Origin: Allolobophora icterica
Lineage: Eukaryota; Annelida; Clitellata; Crassiclitellata; Lumbricidae
NCBI GenBank assembly: GCA_963556255.1
Contig: OY744609.1
Span: forward strand, 20,775,609-20,839,608
Direction: 5' to 3'
Length of the DNA: 64,000 nucleotides
A program made the translations under genes and the position numbers. Within the stretch, counting starts at the first letter, position 1; each line of letters opens with the position of its first letter. Below are positions 1 to 11,102 of this stretch, in pieces. The notes beneath the pieces were generated by a model, which saw nothing but the letters and a program-made list of their open reading frames with translations, was not told the origin of the DNA and ran no database searches.

Positions 1-84
1 GGTAAGTGCATTGTGCATTATAGGCTTCTTAATGTGTTGTTACTTTGAGTTGCATTGCGCTAAATTACTTTACTGTGGATGCAT

Positions 85-297
85 GGAATATAATAGTAAA
101 AAAATAGAATAGAATAAAAAGATAGAATAGAAAAGAACGGTTTTTAATAGAATGGAATGGAATAGAATAAAATGGAATAGAATGCAATAGAGTGGAATAG
201 AATGGAATAGAGTGAAATAGAATGGAATAGAGTGAAATAGAATGGAATAGAATAGGATGGAATGGAATAGAATGGTATGGAATAGACTGGAATAATG
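85..297. repeat. Satellite-like simple repeat (GGAAT/AGAAT)n
   Basis: An imperfect pentamer array made of GGAAT, AGAAT and AGTGG units runs through this stretch. The apparent open frame on the minus strand is only the translated repeat (FHSI-type tetrads) and is not a gene. Confidence 0.85.
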
Positions 298-804
298 TTT
301 TTAATGTCACTTGATGTTACAATAAATGGCGATACATCAGGTGAAGTTTTGTGTATTGATGTGCGTTGAGTTGATCGATTGATTGTTGATTGACTGAAGA
401 TGATTGATTGATTACTAGGATGGTCGAATGGATGAACGCGTCTTTATGTGACGCATGACCTGTTGTCTGTTTAGAAAAATACTTGGGTCAGAAGGTCATA
501 TCACTCTCAATAACACTTACACATTTCCTGCAACATCCTAGACGTGTCTCATGCACGTATCAAACAATTTCTAGACTAATATTAGCTATGGCAGGGTGAC
601 TGTCTAACCGTGAGGATGCCTGTCAGTTGCTGAAGCAAGTCTTGACAGGCATCTTGGATGCTGGGGCTACGTGGATGCATCGGTGAGGAAGCCCCCGCTA
701 GATGGCTAATTTGTCATTGTGTAACCAGGCCTGAACGAAATTTCTGTTGATCGGTTCGTCGCTGCTAATACCTATAATCAATTAGCCATTAATTTTCAGG
801 TCCA
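298..804. other. Intergenic, no gene recognised
   Basis: Unique-looking AT-rich DNA with no long open frame, no splice-like exon and no RNA gene that I can recognise. A short imperfect inverted repeat around GATGCCTGTC...GACAGGCATC lies at about 616-653; it may be a remnant of a foldback element. Confidence 0.5.
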
Positions 805-996
805 GTGAAGACACCACTTGCCCCTCCCTCCTCCCTTCACCTCTGCTTTAATTACTCCCTTTCTCTTCCTCTTTCCTTCACTGTTTGCCTCCTGTCTTCT
901 TATAGGCTTATCCATATCTTCCGCACTTCCACCCCTGCCTGTCTTCTAGCGTCCACTTTTCCCTCTGTCCATCCATCCCTCCTCCTCGCTATTTGC

Positions 997-1032
<36 letters not shown>

Positions 1033-1135
1033 CATCAGCCTATCCATCCTTCCCTATTTTCCGCCTGTCTTGCGCCTATCCGCCTCTCTGCCCCGCCCCA
1101 TTGTCTTCCACTCCCATCCAAATTGTGAAAAACTA
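805..1135. repeat. Pyrimidine-rich tract with (TCTG)n at 996-1027
   Basis: The strand is strongly C/T biased over about 330 bases, with a TCTG tetranucleotide run in the middle. The overlapping open frames follow from the lack of purines and stops in this composition and have no protein-like features. Confidence 0.7.
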
Positions 1136-1360
1136 TGCCGCTCTATCAGATACGCATCGAAGGACATCTAATGAGTCACGTTTCACTGACCTTTCTATTT
1201 ACAGGACCAAGATAGGAGAGAAGGCATAGGGCTGTCCCAGCTGAAGCCTTGCAAGATGCGACGCAATCTGGTCATAATGTCTGGCTTCATTACGTCATCT
1301 ACTATTAATAGCCATAGAATATATTCATTGACCTATATACCCTCTTGACCCAACACTCAT

Positions 1361-1445
1361 GCATACATACATACATACATACATACATACATACATACAT
1401 ACATACATACATACATACATACATACACACACATACATACATGCA
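1361..1445. repeat. (CATA)n microsatellite
   Basis: A nearly perfect CATA tetranucleotide array, followed to about 1555 by a degenerate CATA-rich tail. Open frames here on both strands (HTYI, CMYV) are translated repeats. Confidence 0.9.
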
Positions 1446-1604
1446 TACGTACGTACATATACAACTCACATACATAAATACGTCCTTTTGTGCATACATG
1501 AACACATATATGCATGCATATATTTACATAGAGACACATGCATACATCTATGCATAACTAAACATTAATACATACTCATGCCGAACACAGACATCCAGGA
1601 AGAA

Positions 1605-1745
1605 ATAAGTAAGTAAGTATATTCTTTAGTGAACGCTAGCAAACGCACAGCGCTTCACAAACAATGTAACACAGAGGGAAAGAAAACAGAGCAATGAAGT
1701 AATAATAGGCTAACGTTAGATCAAAAATGAAATAATTGAAACAGA
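1605..1745 (-). mobile_element. 3' tail of a CR1-like LINE, fragment
   Basis: The (AAGT)n run followed by TATATTCTTTA and the nearby words TAGCAAACGCACA and CAATGAAGTAATAATA also occur at the 3' end of the minus-strand LINE at 32553. The (AAGT)n start recurs at 24345 and 48735. So this is the tandem-repeat 3' end of the same LINE family, severely 5' truncated and without coding sequence. Confidence 0.65.
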
Positions 1746-1779
1746 CTAGATAATTGAAACGAGACTAGAAACAAACAGT

Positions 1780-2095
1780 GCGAAGAATTTGTGGCCAGAG
1801 ATAGAAGGGACTAAGACGCATAGCATCAGTTGTGTTTAGCTGTGCTAGATACCATAACCATAACCACAACCAAAAATTTATTACTTCTCGTAATACAAAA
1901 CATAGTTACAGAATATAGCAATTAGAATCAGATTTTACAAAATAAAGTCATTTAGTAACAGGTTTAACGAAAGTAAAGGGAACAACCCCTAAAGGACCTA
2001 GATGTACATGAGAATAAACTTGGTACTAGTTAACTACGAATCGAAGTTAATTCACATCAGGTTATAGTTTATAGTATACTAAACAGTTATACACA
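1780..2095 (-). mobile_element. LINE 3'-region relics next to NeuroD copy 1
   Basis: The stretch at 1780-1830 matches 45970-46030, which lies in a LINE C-terminal fragment upstream of NeuroD copy 3, so the relic was carried along in the duplication. Bases 1860-2050 have no counterpart there; they start with a TTTATTACTT signal like the minus-strand ends of other LINEs and are probably a later insertion. Confidence 0.5.
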
Positions 2096-2099
2096 GTCT

Positions 2100-2378
2100 G
2101 GTTAAATGGCAGTTTCACCCTGAACCCAGTCTCGCTCGTCCAATTCAGGGAAGAGGCGTGTGTCCAGAATATCATGGTCACTTCTTGGCCTCTAGGCAAA
2201 GACTAGAACGCAGGCGCCAATAAGCAGGTGCGCCAGGCAGGGTGCAGCCAATCAGAGGCGAGCCGTGGCATCGTCGTCGTGGCCTGCTTCTGTTGCCGCA
2301 GCCCTTTGATCGGACGTTTCCTAGAAGCAGCGGTAGATGGCGACCGTATATTAAGACCCGCTCTCGTTGCCTCTATTC
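2100..2378 (+). promoter_or_regulatory. Candidate promoter of NeuroD copy 1 (CCAAT, E-box, TATA)
   Basis: This stretch is strongly conserved with 46080-46375 upstream of NeuroD copy 3, although the sequence around both has diverged. Visible elements are a CCAATAAG motif at about 2216, an E-box CAGGTG at 2225-2230, a CCAATCA box near 2248, and a TATA-like TATATTAA at 2347-2354. The corresponding site in copy 3 is a better TATA box, TATATAAA. A start is expected about 25-30 bases downstream, in CTCTATTCAC. The E-box could allow regulation by bHLH proteins, including NeuroD itself; that is inference. Confidence 0.65.
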
Positions 2379-2468
2379 ACACGATCCATACGGCGTAGGC
2401 CGCGATATAAACACACACATACGCACCACCTGTAAGATCGACGAAGCTAAAGGAGGACGACATTGCAG
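2379..2468 (+). other. Non-coding first exon (5'UTR) of NeuroD copy 1
   Basis: About 90 bases downstream of the TATA-like box contain no ATG and end in GCAG|GTAAGA, a near-consensus splice donor that is conserved in copy 3 (46474|46475). NeuroD genes in other animals typically have a non-coding first exon and an intron just before the coding exon, which fits this arrangement. The exon start is estimated from the TATA position. Confidence 0.6.
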
Positions 2469-2533
2469 GTAAGAAGTTTATTCAGAACTCACCTTTGGGT
2501 TTTGTGACCGGAAGGGATTCAGGATTGAGGATA

Positions 2534-2830
2534 GAAGGCGCGGCAATGTATGTATGAATGTATGTATGTATGTGTGTATCTATACATATATGCATATATG
2601 TATGCATGCATGCATGCATGCATATTTATGAATGCATGTATGTATGTATGTATGTATGTATGTATGTATGTATGTATGTATGTATGTATGTATGTATGTA
2701 TGTATGTATACATCATGTAAGTATTATGTATGTGTGTATGCATGTATGTATGTATCTACACATATGCATGTATGTATGAATGTATGTATGTATGTATTCA
2801 TGTATCTACACATATATGTATGTATGTAGG
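2534..2830. repeat. (ATGT)n microsatellite
   Basis: Long ATGT/ATGC tetranucleotide array. A shorter array lies at the equivalent place in copy 3 (46550-46675), so the microsatellite predates the duplication. At 2868 the motif TTTATATAGCGCC follows, which recurs in variant form elsewhere in the window. Confidence 0.9.
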
Positions 2831-3935
2831 CATGTGTGTGGATGTGTGTGTGTGTGTACCTGACCATTTATATAGCGCCTTTATATGACGCCTGGATATA
2901 TCATTAAAACTAAACGTTAGCTCGACAAACTTGGAACGGGGATGTACGTACACAACGCCCTTCATAATACGCCACTGATCACCTATAATTTAAACTAATC
3001 TTATCGAATCTAATGTGATCTGCATTGCGCAAGACATAAAGTAGGCCTACATGAGATCGTAGTAAAGAAATCGTAATCAGTTGTAAACACACATTAGCAT
3101 CCGATATGCCAAAAAATCAGAAATCAGGCGATGGCAAGTTGATATGGGTTTGATATCGTCAGTAATTCAAACTAAACGAATTGTCAAGCTATTCGACTTA
3201 CTTTTTTCCGAAATGGAACCTGCAGCGGAGAAAGCTTCGGATACAAAGAAACATGCTAAAAAGAAAGTGAATCGAGTTGTATAAACGTGTATGGTCTGAC
3301 CGTCTGAACTTATTCGCTGTATTGCTAGCTTCTATACAGGCCCTGTGTATCTATAGCTATACACGTTTGCAGACAAGGGAACATTTTTAAGCGAGTGTAG
3401 TCGAAGTGCAGCATGTTTCTGATCGACGGAGCTGTGAAGAGATCTCCAGTGCAGCCGAGAGACGGTAGAAATTTTCCGTAATATCGGCAGCCAGTTTGGC
3501 GGATCAGCTCAGTATAAGGATTTGGTCTCCATGGTGCAATTTTATGCCTCAGTCGACAATAACATTTCATAAGCGAAGACCTACTCAGTTCTACTGTAGG
3601 CTATACATTAATTCGTCGCTCGCTTAATTTCTATCGCAGTACGAGTAAGACAAATCTAATAGGCTACTTGAAAGCACTGCACAGTTTTAATCCTCGCCAA
3701 AAATCTATAGCTTTATCGGCAAACATTATATATGGAATACATACAAATATACTGTAGTAGCATAGGATTATTATACGCACGTATACATAATTATACTTGC
3801 GTGGATACATGCATGCATATATGCACACATAATACTTGCACTCATACATACAATCGTACATACATAAATGCATACGCGCATACCGAGATTGCACCGATTT
3901 TGACCATAATTATGTACACAACATATTATTAAGCT

Positions 3936-3966
3936 ACATACATACATACATACATACATACATACA
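3936..3966. repeat. (CATA)n microsatellite
   Basis: Short CATA run within a longer ACATA-rich stretch (3780-4035) in the intron of NeuroD copy 1. Confidence 0.8.
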
Positions 3967-5172
3967 AACGTACATACAAAAATCCTTACATACATAATGC
4001 GTCCATACATACATAAATACCTACACACATGTATACGAACGCTGCACAGACTTACGATCATACCCTATAAATAGACGACACTTGATCCATGCTCTTGGGC
4101 TCCTTTCCTTAGTTTCCCTTTCGAGCCGTCGCACCGTCCAACCCCTCGATTTCAATGGCCATCGCGAGAGAAAGGGGTAACAGAGCGAGAGGGCGTTGAC
4201 AGATCCATCGAGTGACGTAATCCGCATGGCACGTGATGCAACGGAGAAGTAAGATCGGGGCAACTAGAACAGGGTATCGTAAAAGCGTAGGGTAGGGTCG
4301 GTCAGGGTAGAACAGGCAAAAGTAGAGTCGACCATTGCAGTAATTAGTGTTAATAAAAGCGGTAATATTGTGCGCGAAACAGAAGAGGCTAATTTACGGT
4401 GCGCCTTTATAAAGACCCCAACGTCTACAGTGATCACCCGTCGGGGGCATTAAGCGTTGTTGCGCTGCAAGGTGGGGGCTTTGAGGAGCCATGTGGTCAT
4501 GGTGGGGCTTTGTGGGGCCACGTGGTTGACCGTTTTCGTTCCGAAGGGTCACTCAAGCGCGTGGTCAGAAACGCCTGGCATGCTGAAGGCTTTCCGGTGT
4601 CTTTCTTTCCTTTCGGTTGCACTGTCGACTCTTCTGGATGTGGTAGACAGTTACGCAATATGTCCTATAATGTAGCGTTATATCACGCCATTTACCACTG
4701 ACAAAGAAGTATATAATCACTTTATGCCAATATGACAACAATAATAAATAAAAATTAGAATAGTACTGATAACATCACTAAAAATTTTAAATTGCTCCAC
4801 CATCATAGCTGTTCCGTCTCTCTGGAATAAGCTTCCGCCAGAATTACGACAAATTTCTGATCCTTCCAACGAATTCACTCTTGCAATCTCACCACTGGTC
4901 TTTCACAAATCCTATCCTGATTCCTGCTCTTTCCACCTCTGACTGTCCCTTTAGACCTTGACCTGGAACCGATTTTTACTATATCTGCCTATCGATTTTA
5001 TTTTGACTGAGCGCCTCTGAATATTCTGGTTCCCGTGAATCTGTTTTTGGGAGCTGTAGAAACCTCGAGATTACTAATACGATTACGAACAACGTGACCG
5101 TGACAACTATATCACAATCATCGTTATCGTCCTAATCTTATAGTCATCATCAGCGTCACGTCATTATAATCA

Positions 5173-5206
<34 letters not shown>

Positions 5207-5213
5207 GCTGTTG
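5173..5213. repeat. (TTG)n microsatellite
   Basis: TTG trinucleotide run, with a second shorter one at 5278-5301, in the intron of NeuroD copy 1. Confidence 0.85.
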
Positions 5214-6172
5214 CAAAGTTGAATTTCCTAATCTGTATTTTTCGTCTTCATGTCGTTATCGTCTAGTCATCGTCATCATGTTGTTGTTGTTGCTGTTGTT
5301 GCAATAATTGTTTCTCACAATAAATTTAAAGCATTAAACTGATATAGCTCCACTGCTCCAGTTTCAGAAGCCTTGAGCTTATGAAACCATCAGTCGTGCC
5401 AATTGTTCGGAGTATGACCGCCAGGTGGACGCCTAAGAATTAATTGGCTAATTATGCAGAAGATGATTGAAGAAAGAGTCGTTTAGCAGGCTGACTACAA
5501 TTGACTTAGCCTCTGACCTCATACTCGCCCTTCTCTTTCCTATCCACCCAAGTCGTTGTTCTCGCTTTCCAGGCATTGTTCTATACGTGAAATCCCGTTG
5601 ATTTATTGACGCTGCAGCTTATATCTGTCATTATCCATAGTGCGCCAGATTAAATCGGAGCTAATTACGTCAATACACGCCTCCTTCTGAAATCTCTTCC
5701 ACCCCTCCCATAATTATATCGTCCTTGCCAATTCTCCTCCTTCTGATCTGGTCCCTCATATTACGTCTTTTCTTCGCCCCCTACTCATGCTCCTTTCCTC
5801 GGTCTTCATCCCTTTCCTTTGCCTCATCCTCCCCTCATCTTTTTTACTTCCCTTAAACTGTTAATGATTCTTCTTAAATGAAGATTAAATCTCTGTGAAA
5901 TTTAAAGACTCCCTAAAATTTTATTTTAGTCCGACAATCTTTCGTAGGGTCTACTAGCCAGCGGCACCACTACAGAAGATTTTAGATTATACCCTTTGAT
6001 ATAGATTTTTAATCATGTAGTGCTTTATTTTCCCGGTTTTGTTTTTAATAAAAAAAACTTGTTTTTTTTATTTTTAAAAACTTGTTTGTTTTTAATAAAA
6101 ACATTTGTTTTTAATAAAAACTGAATTATGCCTTGCATTAGATAAAACGCTGTTCAATTCATTTTCAGCCAG

Positions 6173-7579
6173 ATGCCAATGAAGAACAGTTCCTCAATCA
6201 CGTATACACAAAACTACTGGCCAGGAAGCTCAGGCATACAGCAAGAATCCGAGGACAGTTGGATCGCGACCAAGGCCATGCGATCGAGGCCAGTGGAGGA
6301 AAAGGCAGAGGACACGGCCTTAGACTTCAGCCCAGAGAATACGAGCGCTGAGGACTGGGCCTGGAGACGAAGGTCAGAACTTGACTGGAACGACACCCAG
6401 TTCATCTCTTCCGAATCGGAACCGGAAGTGATCGAAGAAATCGGAAGTGCCTTATCTCGAGGCGACGACGAAAGGAGAAATGACTTCCGTGAAAAGAGGC
6501 CACCGGAAGTAGGACGTCCGCGGAAGCGAGGACCGAAGAAGAAGAAGCTGACGGGCGCACGGATCGCCAAACTGAGGGTGCGACGAATGAAAGCGAATGC
6601 CCGCGAGAGAACCCGGATGCACGGACTGAACGGAGCACTTGATGACCTCCGAAAACACGTTCCGTGTCAGTCGAAGACCCAGAAGCTGTCGAAGATCGAG
6701 ACGCTTCGACTGGCCAGGAACTACATCGGCGCTCTGGCGGAAATCCTCAAGACCGGAACGAAACCTGACACTATCTCGTTCGCCAGGTCCCTGACCAAGG
6801 GTCTGTCTCAGAACACGGTCAACCTTGTCTCGTCGTGCCTTCAGCTGCATCCAGGATGCCTGACCGAATCGCCCTACGACCCTCGCGGCTCGATGCCGTA
6901 TTTTCAGTACGCAGGCTACGTACCGAATACGGAAACCGGGTTTCCAGTACGATTCCACCCAACGACGTTTGACTGCTTCAGTCCAGAGGATGGACCTCAG
7001 TGCGTTGAGGATAAAGAACGTGAAGAATATTTATCTCATGTCGGTACTAGAAGCAGATACTTTCACTCGACTGGTGATCGTTTTGATCAGCACCTACTTC
7101 AACCTCTGCAGCCCTTCGAAGACAACCCACAGCCATTTGACAGTGTCTACCTGTCATCGTCCTACTCCCAGAGACCATCCGTCTGCCCGGGTGACGTCAT
7201 TGAGCACCTGAGAACGCGCCCGAATAAACTGGCTATGCTGTGCGGCAGTGACGTCACCACCAGTCACATGGTCTACGCAGCGTCCAATCATGAGGGATCT
7301 ACGGACGCCTTTCATAAAGAAGACTTCCTAAATTTAAATCGTTGCGCGGAAGCCACCTTTCGTCAGCCAATCATCGAAGAGAACACTAACAGACCGACCT
7401 ACTGCCGAGGAAATAGCGTCCTCTCTAACGGACCAACAACGTTTTATCAAAGCGACAGTCGCGCTACGGCGTGTCAGACTCCTAGCCATGAGAAATCAGG
7501 AACTTTTTCTACTTTCCTTGCGACTGACTTCGCAATTAAGCGTCCTATTCATAATCAGCAAAACTGGAGTAGAATCTGA
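6173..7579 (+). CDS. NeuroD-family bHLH transcription factor, copy 1
   Basis: Encodes 468 residues. A basic stretch PKKKK (121-125) lies just before a bHLH domain at about 137-192. The basic region has NARER, with the glutamate that contacts the E-box, and helix 2 has [19 protein letters not shown]. The following segment [19 protein letters not shown] (about 207-225) is the conserved NeuroD region that follows the bHLH. The N-terminus is acidic. The protein is expected to act in the nucleus, pairing with E-proteins to drive neuronal differentiation. Departures from the usual NeuroD sequence are RTRMH for RNRMH and NYIGAL for NYIWAL. The start chosen is the ATG 4 bases after the acceptor CATTTTCAG; the upstream frame of the other copies is closed here by TAA, so that extension is not coding. 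Paralogues lie at 25306 and 52079. Confidence 0.93.
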   Translation: MPMKNSSSITYTQNYWPGSSGIQQESEDSWIATKAMRSRPVEEKAEDTALDFSPENTSAEDWAWRRRSELDWNDTQFISSESEPEVIEEIGSALSRGDDERRNDFREKRPPEVGRPRKRGPKKKKLTGARIAKLRVRRMKANARERTRMHGLNGALDDLRKHVPCQSKTQKLSKIETLRLARNYIGALAEILKTGTKPDTISFARSLTKGLSQNTVNLVSSCLQLHPGCLTESPYDPRGSMPYFQYAGYVPNTETGFPVRFHPTTFDCFSPEDGPQCVEDKEREEYLSHVGTRSRYFHSTGDRFDQHLLQPLQPFEDNPQPFDSVYLSSSYSQRPSVCPGDVIEHLRTRPNKLAMLCGSDVTTSHMVYAASNHEGSTDAFHKEDFLNLNRCAEATFRQPIIEENTNRPTYCRGNSVLSNGPTTFYQSDSRATACQTPSHEKSGTFSTFLATDFAIKRPIHNQQNWSRI

Positions 7580-8030
7580 AGGCTGATTCAATCTAACTGT
7601 GCCTAAAAATATTGGTGCTACTGCATGGAAACGCTTGTGAATAGTATTTATTTATGATTATTCTATTTCTAACTATGAAAACTTATATTTCTACTCCGTA
7701 GTAACACGAAATGGATGCATGGCCTAACTGAACCAAAATCTATTAGATCTGGTACAATCTAACCTCATCTGATCAGATCTAAGCTAATCTAGCTGATCGA
7801 GGTTAATCTATGCAAATGCACACACACCTAATGTAATCTGCAGCCTTGCAGTATGAAGTATTGTCATAAGTCAAACCAAATCCAAATCAGTTTCCAACAG
7901 CCTTGCAACTACAGCAACCAAGAAAATTTCGATTGGTGTATCCGGGGACGATTTGCAGTCTATTGTTTCCTTGGCTGTAATTGTAATTGAACATTTATAT
8001 AGCACAATTTAATAAACAAACGAATCAAAA
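7580..8030 (+). other. 3'UTR of NeuroD copy 1
   Basis: Conserved in all three copies. After the TGA stop, an in-frame TAA follows 8 codons later; copy 3 reads through to that second stop. An AATAAA polyadenylation signal lies at 8011-8016 and also in copy 3 (53981-53986), but it is lost in copy 2. Confidence 0.5.
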
Positions 8031-8340
8031 GCACTGTCTGCGCTGGCCTAGGTGATGTTAAATGTCGTTAAGAACTGGAGTTCTATCCTATGCCAGATCA
8101 ATGCGCAGAAAAACGGAAGAGTCACCAGTGGCGGGCCCACGAACACACGAAGAACCCAACCAACAGATTCCGTCGACAGTTGAAAGATAGCATCATGTTC
8201 AGAGTCTCTGGACGAAGTTGCGCCAACGACACGTGGCCGCACTCGCAGCACATGATGACGCTGCCGGCGAACAGTTCTTCATTGGTAGAAGATGGCGCAC
8301 GCGCTGCCATATTGCAGGTTATCTAAGTTGCTGCAATGCC
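8031..8340 (+). other. CpG-rich block conserved in all three copies
   Basis: About 300 bases just after the likely gene end are well conserved in copies 1 and 3 and hold an open frame at 8090-8326 (78 codons) with a single-ATG start. In copy 2 about 70 bases are deleted and the frame is broken. The frame starts with MPDQ here and MADQ in the others. It resembles no family I know. Conserved non-coding DNA or a small exon are both possible. Confidence 0.35.
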
Positions 8341-8961
8341 ATGCCTGCTCTTTGCAGGTGATTAACAAAATAGCCAGACATTTGGATGTTATCTACCAGT
8401 GCGTTCGTTAAAGCTGCAATGTCAATTTTCGGCATAATTGTTTACTTAGCAAATTCTAGAGCGCTGGCTGTAAATGCATAAGGTAAATGCCATCGATGGC
8501 GCACCAAAAACCGTAGTTAAATCAATAAACTTGTGGGCTAATTAAAGACTGATTAAACTTCTTGTGTAGTGATTTTAGATAACTCGAATTGATGTCCATC
8601 GATATGACCTAATATTTGCACATCAGTCACACTTTACGCTGTTGTGTAGTTTGATAGGTGAAATATTACATATGCCTACTCACAAATGGAATGCCGTAGA
8701 TTAAGTTTAGTTAAGTTCAGACTATCAATCGATCAGTCAGTCAGTTAGAACTGCATCCGAAAATGAGGCCCTTGGTTTAGGCTTTCAGTGGACAACTTAA
8801 ATGGAGACAGTGAGACTAGAGGTTTTTAAAGTTGCGTCATAGACATTTGTAAGTTCTTTGACTTCTTCAATTCAAATTAAACAACCAACACTGTACTGAG
8901 AAATTGATTGCTTAAAACGGAGTTAACATCGTGATAGCAGATCTACTATAATTATTTATTG

Positions 8962-9183
8962 CAGTGCTTTTTTTCTAGAAACAAAGATTCCGGAACTGAA
9001 CAATAGGTTCCGGAACAATTATGGAAGGGCTAAAATCCCGAGAAAAACGGGATTGGGAGTTGGGAGGGGTCTCAATAAACACTGAAAACAGTTCACAACA
9101 CTGAAATTAAATTAAAATAATTAAATTATTGTTTTATCATTAAAATAAAGAAATTATTTTTTAGTAGCTGAAAAAAGTAGCTG
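8962..9183. mobile_element. hAT-like MITE, 222 bp
   Basis: Flanked by the exact 8-bp duplication ATTTATTG (8954-8961 and 9184-9191). Ends are CAGTGCTTTTTTC and, inverted, CAGCTACTTTTTTC. Copies 2 and 3 have the empty site with a single ATTTATTG, so insertion followed the duplication. It is related to the element at 12661-12913, which has the same TTCCGGAAC-rich interior. No coding capacity. Confidence 0.9.
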
Positions 9184-9424
9184 ATTTATTGTAATAAAAT
9201 CCGACCTAGCATACACTGCCGTAAACCGACCTCTGAAGGAGCCAATACAGAGCTTACAGCTCCCCTCGTGCCTCCTAGTTGTTAGGACTTAGGAAGCTCG
9301 CTGTCTCAGATCTACAATTTTCCTAAAGGACCATTCTGGCCAAAACAGGTCGCATACCGTGCTGCCGACTTTGCGTGTGCTCTGGAAACATGATGTTCAG
9401 TTATGTTCAAGCAGAAAGTACCAA

Positions 9425-9610
9425 TAAAAGTAAGTATGTACTTATGTATGTGTTTATGTATATGTACGTATGTATTTATGTACGTATACGTGTGCATGCA
9501 TGTATGTAGGCCGATGTATGTAGGCGTACGTATGCAAGTATACGTACCTACGTAGCTATGTATGTAGGCCTATTGTATGTGTACGTATGATATGTGTATC
9601 TAGACACTTA
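9425..9610. repeat. Degenerate (GTAT)n tract
   Basis: GTAT/GTAC-rich microsatellite conserved in position in copies 2 (28225-28410) and 3 (55160-55345), with many length differences between copies. Confidence 0.7.
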
Positions 9611-9904
9611 ATATGGCGCCTTTAAGGCACCTCATAAACAACCCATACAAAAATGCAGACTGTATATCCTATCAAGATTGTCCTTCAGGAGAATAATCGT
9701 GCATCTCTCCACAATCACATCTCTAAAGATAAGTAAGAAACGTTCTTCAGCTACTTTACCTTACCCAAAGATCCGAAATATACGACCGCGTAAGCACACA
9801 TATATAAACACTGACAGGAACACGAAAAAAGATAAAACAACCGACGCAGGCATCTATACGGTCAGACAAATGGACACACAGACGGACAGACAGATAAGAA
9901 GGTA

Positions 9905-10189
9905 GGCACACAATAACTACCGAGTGGTGGAGTTGGTCACACGTCTCAGCAGTGCGTTATTTATATAGAAATGAACAGCCACCGTTCGGACCGGGAACGG
10001 AGGAAGTAGATCAACGCGTTCTGTTTGACCTGCACTCCAAAGCAGTCATTTATTGCAGAATTTACGTCCGGTGCCCTGCGTATTACGCCTCGCGAGACCC
10101 CGTGCAGTTTGCCACCATGCCTAAGCGTCACGTATCAGAATCGAAGGCAACTGTAAGAACCAGATCTCGCCGGTTTTTTGTCTGCGCGT
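9905..10189 (+). other. Conserved candidate promoter and coding first exon (MPKR...)
   Basis: A CpG-rich stretch ends in GCCACCATG, a full Kozak context, at 10117. It is followed by 73 coding bases and a strong donor GTAAGT at 10190. The equivalent exons are 28921-28993 and 58983-59055, each exactly 73 bases with the donor kept. Products begin MPKRHVSESKATVRTRSRRF here, with H replaced by D or G in the others. The MPKR start recalls HMGN proteins, but the match is too short to mean anything. No second exon was found. It may be the first exon of an unseen gene or a conserved non-coding piece. In copies 1 and 2 the frame is also open upstream. Confidence 0.35.
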
Positions 10190-10423
10190 GTAAGTATGTA
10201 AATATTGTCGCCGTTTTGTAGTCGCACTCGATCGTTTTTATCTCTGGCTCAATATTCGACTTGTTGAGCTTCGAGCAATTATGAGTAATAAACTGGTGGT
10301 AAATGCGCATGCATTTCTGCAAATATCAGTACAGTAGTAAGCCGTATATGGTGATTGTTAATTGCAAAAGTTGCAGTGATTAACGTAATACTACATTACA
10401 AGTAAACATTTACGTGTACTAGG

Positions 10424-10424
<1 letters not shown>

Positions 10425-10471
<47 letters not shown>
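10425..10471. repeat. (AT)n microsatellite
   Basis: Pure AT dinucleotide run just after a TAGGCCTA palindrome; the equivalent site in copy 3 (59310) has only a few units. Confidence 0.9.
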
Positions 10472-10472
<1 letters not shown>

Positions 10473-10732
10473 GCATCGATGTATTAAGGTATTGTAGCGC
10501 ATTTAGTAGGCCATATACCTCATATGCAAGGGTACGTGCTTACATACACACAGCACATACGTACATACATCTACATACACACGTGCATAGGCCTACATGC
10601 ATACATACATGCGTAGGCCTACATATATAGGCCTACATGTATGCTTCTCTAGCGCATGAATATGACTAGGCCATACGACTACGAGTTCGCTTGCAGCGAC
10701 CATCAAAAGGTGGTTTATCCATTAAGCTGAGG

Positions 10733-11102
10733 CAGAGGCGCGTTTACAGAAAACGGGGCCCTAGGCGCAAACATTTGGGGATGGACCCTTCTGAACTTGT
10801 AGGCTGAGAGTCTGAGACTCTGGTGGTGTTTAGCCAATCATGTGCAAAAACCCACGAAGTTGAACTTGAAACAGTTTTTATGAGTGTTATTGGCACTGTA
10901 ATTTTGATTAGTTATAGAAGATATTTTCAAGGAATGTGAAGTTATTTGATATCATAATTTTAGTAAAAACACGCAAAATTTAATTTTTTATCATTTTAAA
11001 AAAGATTTTCATTCGTTTGGGGGCCCTCCGAGATTTGGGGCCCTCCGAGATTTGGGGGCCCTAGGCGCGCGCCTAGTGCGCCTAATGGTAAACGCGCCTC
11101 TG
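10733..11102. mobile_element. hAT-like MITE, 370 bp
   Basis: Exact 8-bp target duplication AGCTGAGG (10725-10732 and 11103-11110) and terminal inverted repeats starting CAGAGGCGCGTTTAC. Copy 3 shows the empty site (AGTTGAGG once, near 59562). The interior is non-coding, with a G/C-rich tail around GGGGGCCCT. The 8-bp duplication and CAGAGG end are typical of the hAT superfamily. Confidence 0.93.

Larger units (their letters stand above)
2469..6168 (+). other. Intron of NeuroD copy 1 (3.7 kb)
   Basis: The intron runs from the GTAAGA donor to the acceptor TTCATTTTCAG, which ends 4 bases before the start codon. It holds microsatellites (2534-2830, 3936-3966, 5173-5213). A block at about 3060-3360 matches 48110-48340 in the intron of copy 3, which supports the pairing of distant exon 1 with the coding exon. 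No coding sequence is recognised; open frames at 3325-4263 and 4399-4701 lack protein features and conservation in copy 3. Confidence 0.55.

Noticed and set aside
65..310. 81-residue open frame on the minus strand
   Set aside because: Translated pentamer satellite repeat.
6452..6958. 168-codon frame opposite the NeuroD coding exon, kept in all three copies
   Set aside because: It is an antisense shadow whose conservation follows from the sense gene; no promoter or family match. The same holds for 6214-6570 and the shifted frames at 6969-7211, 25800-26108 and 52875-53243.
10117..10189. HMGN-like protein because of the MPKR start
   Set aside because: Four residues are too few; no nucleosome-binding motif follows and no second exon was found.
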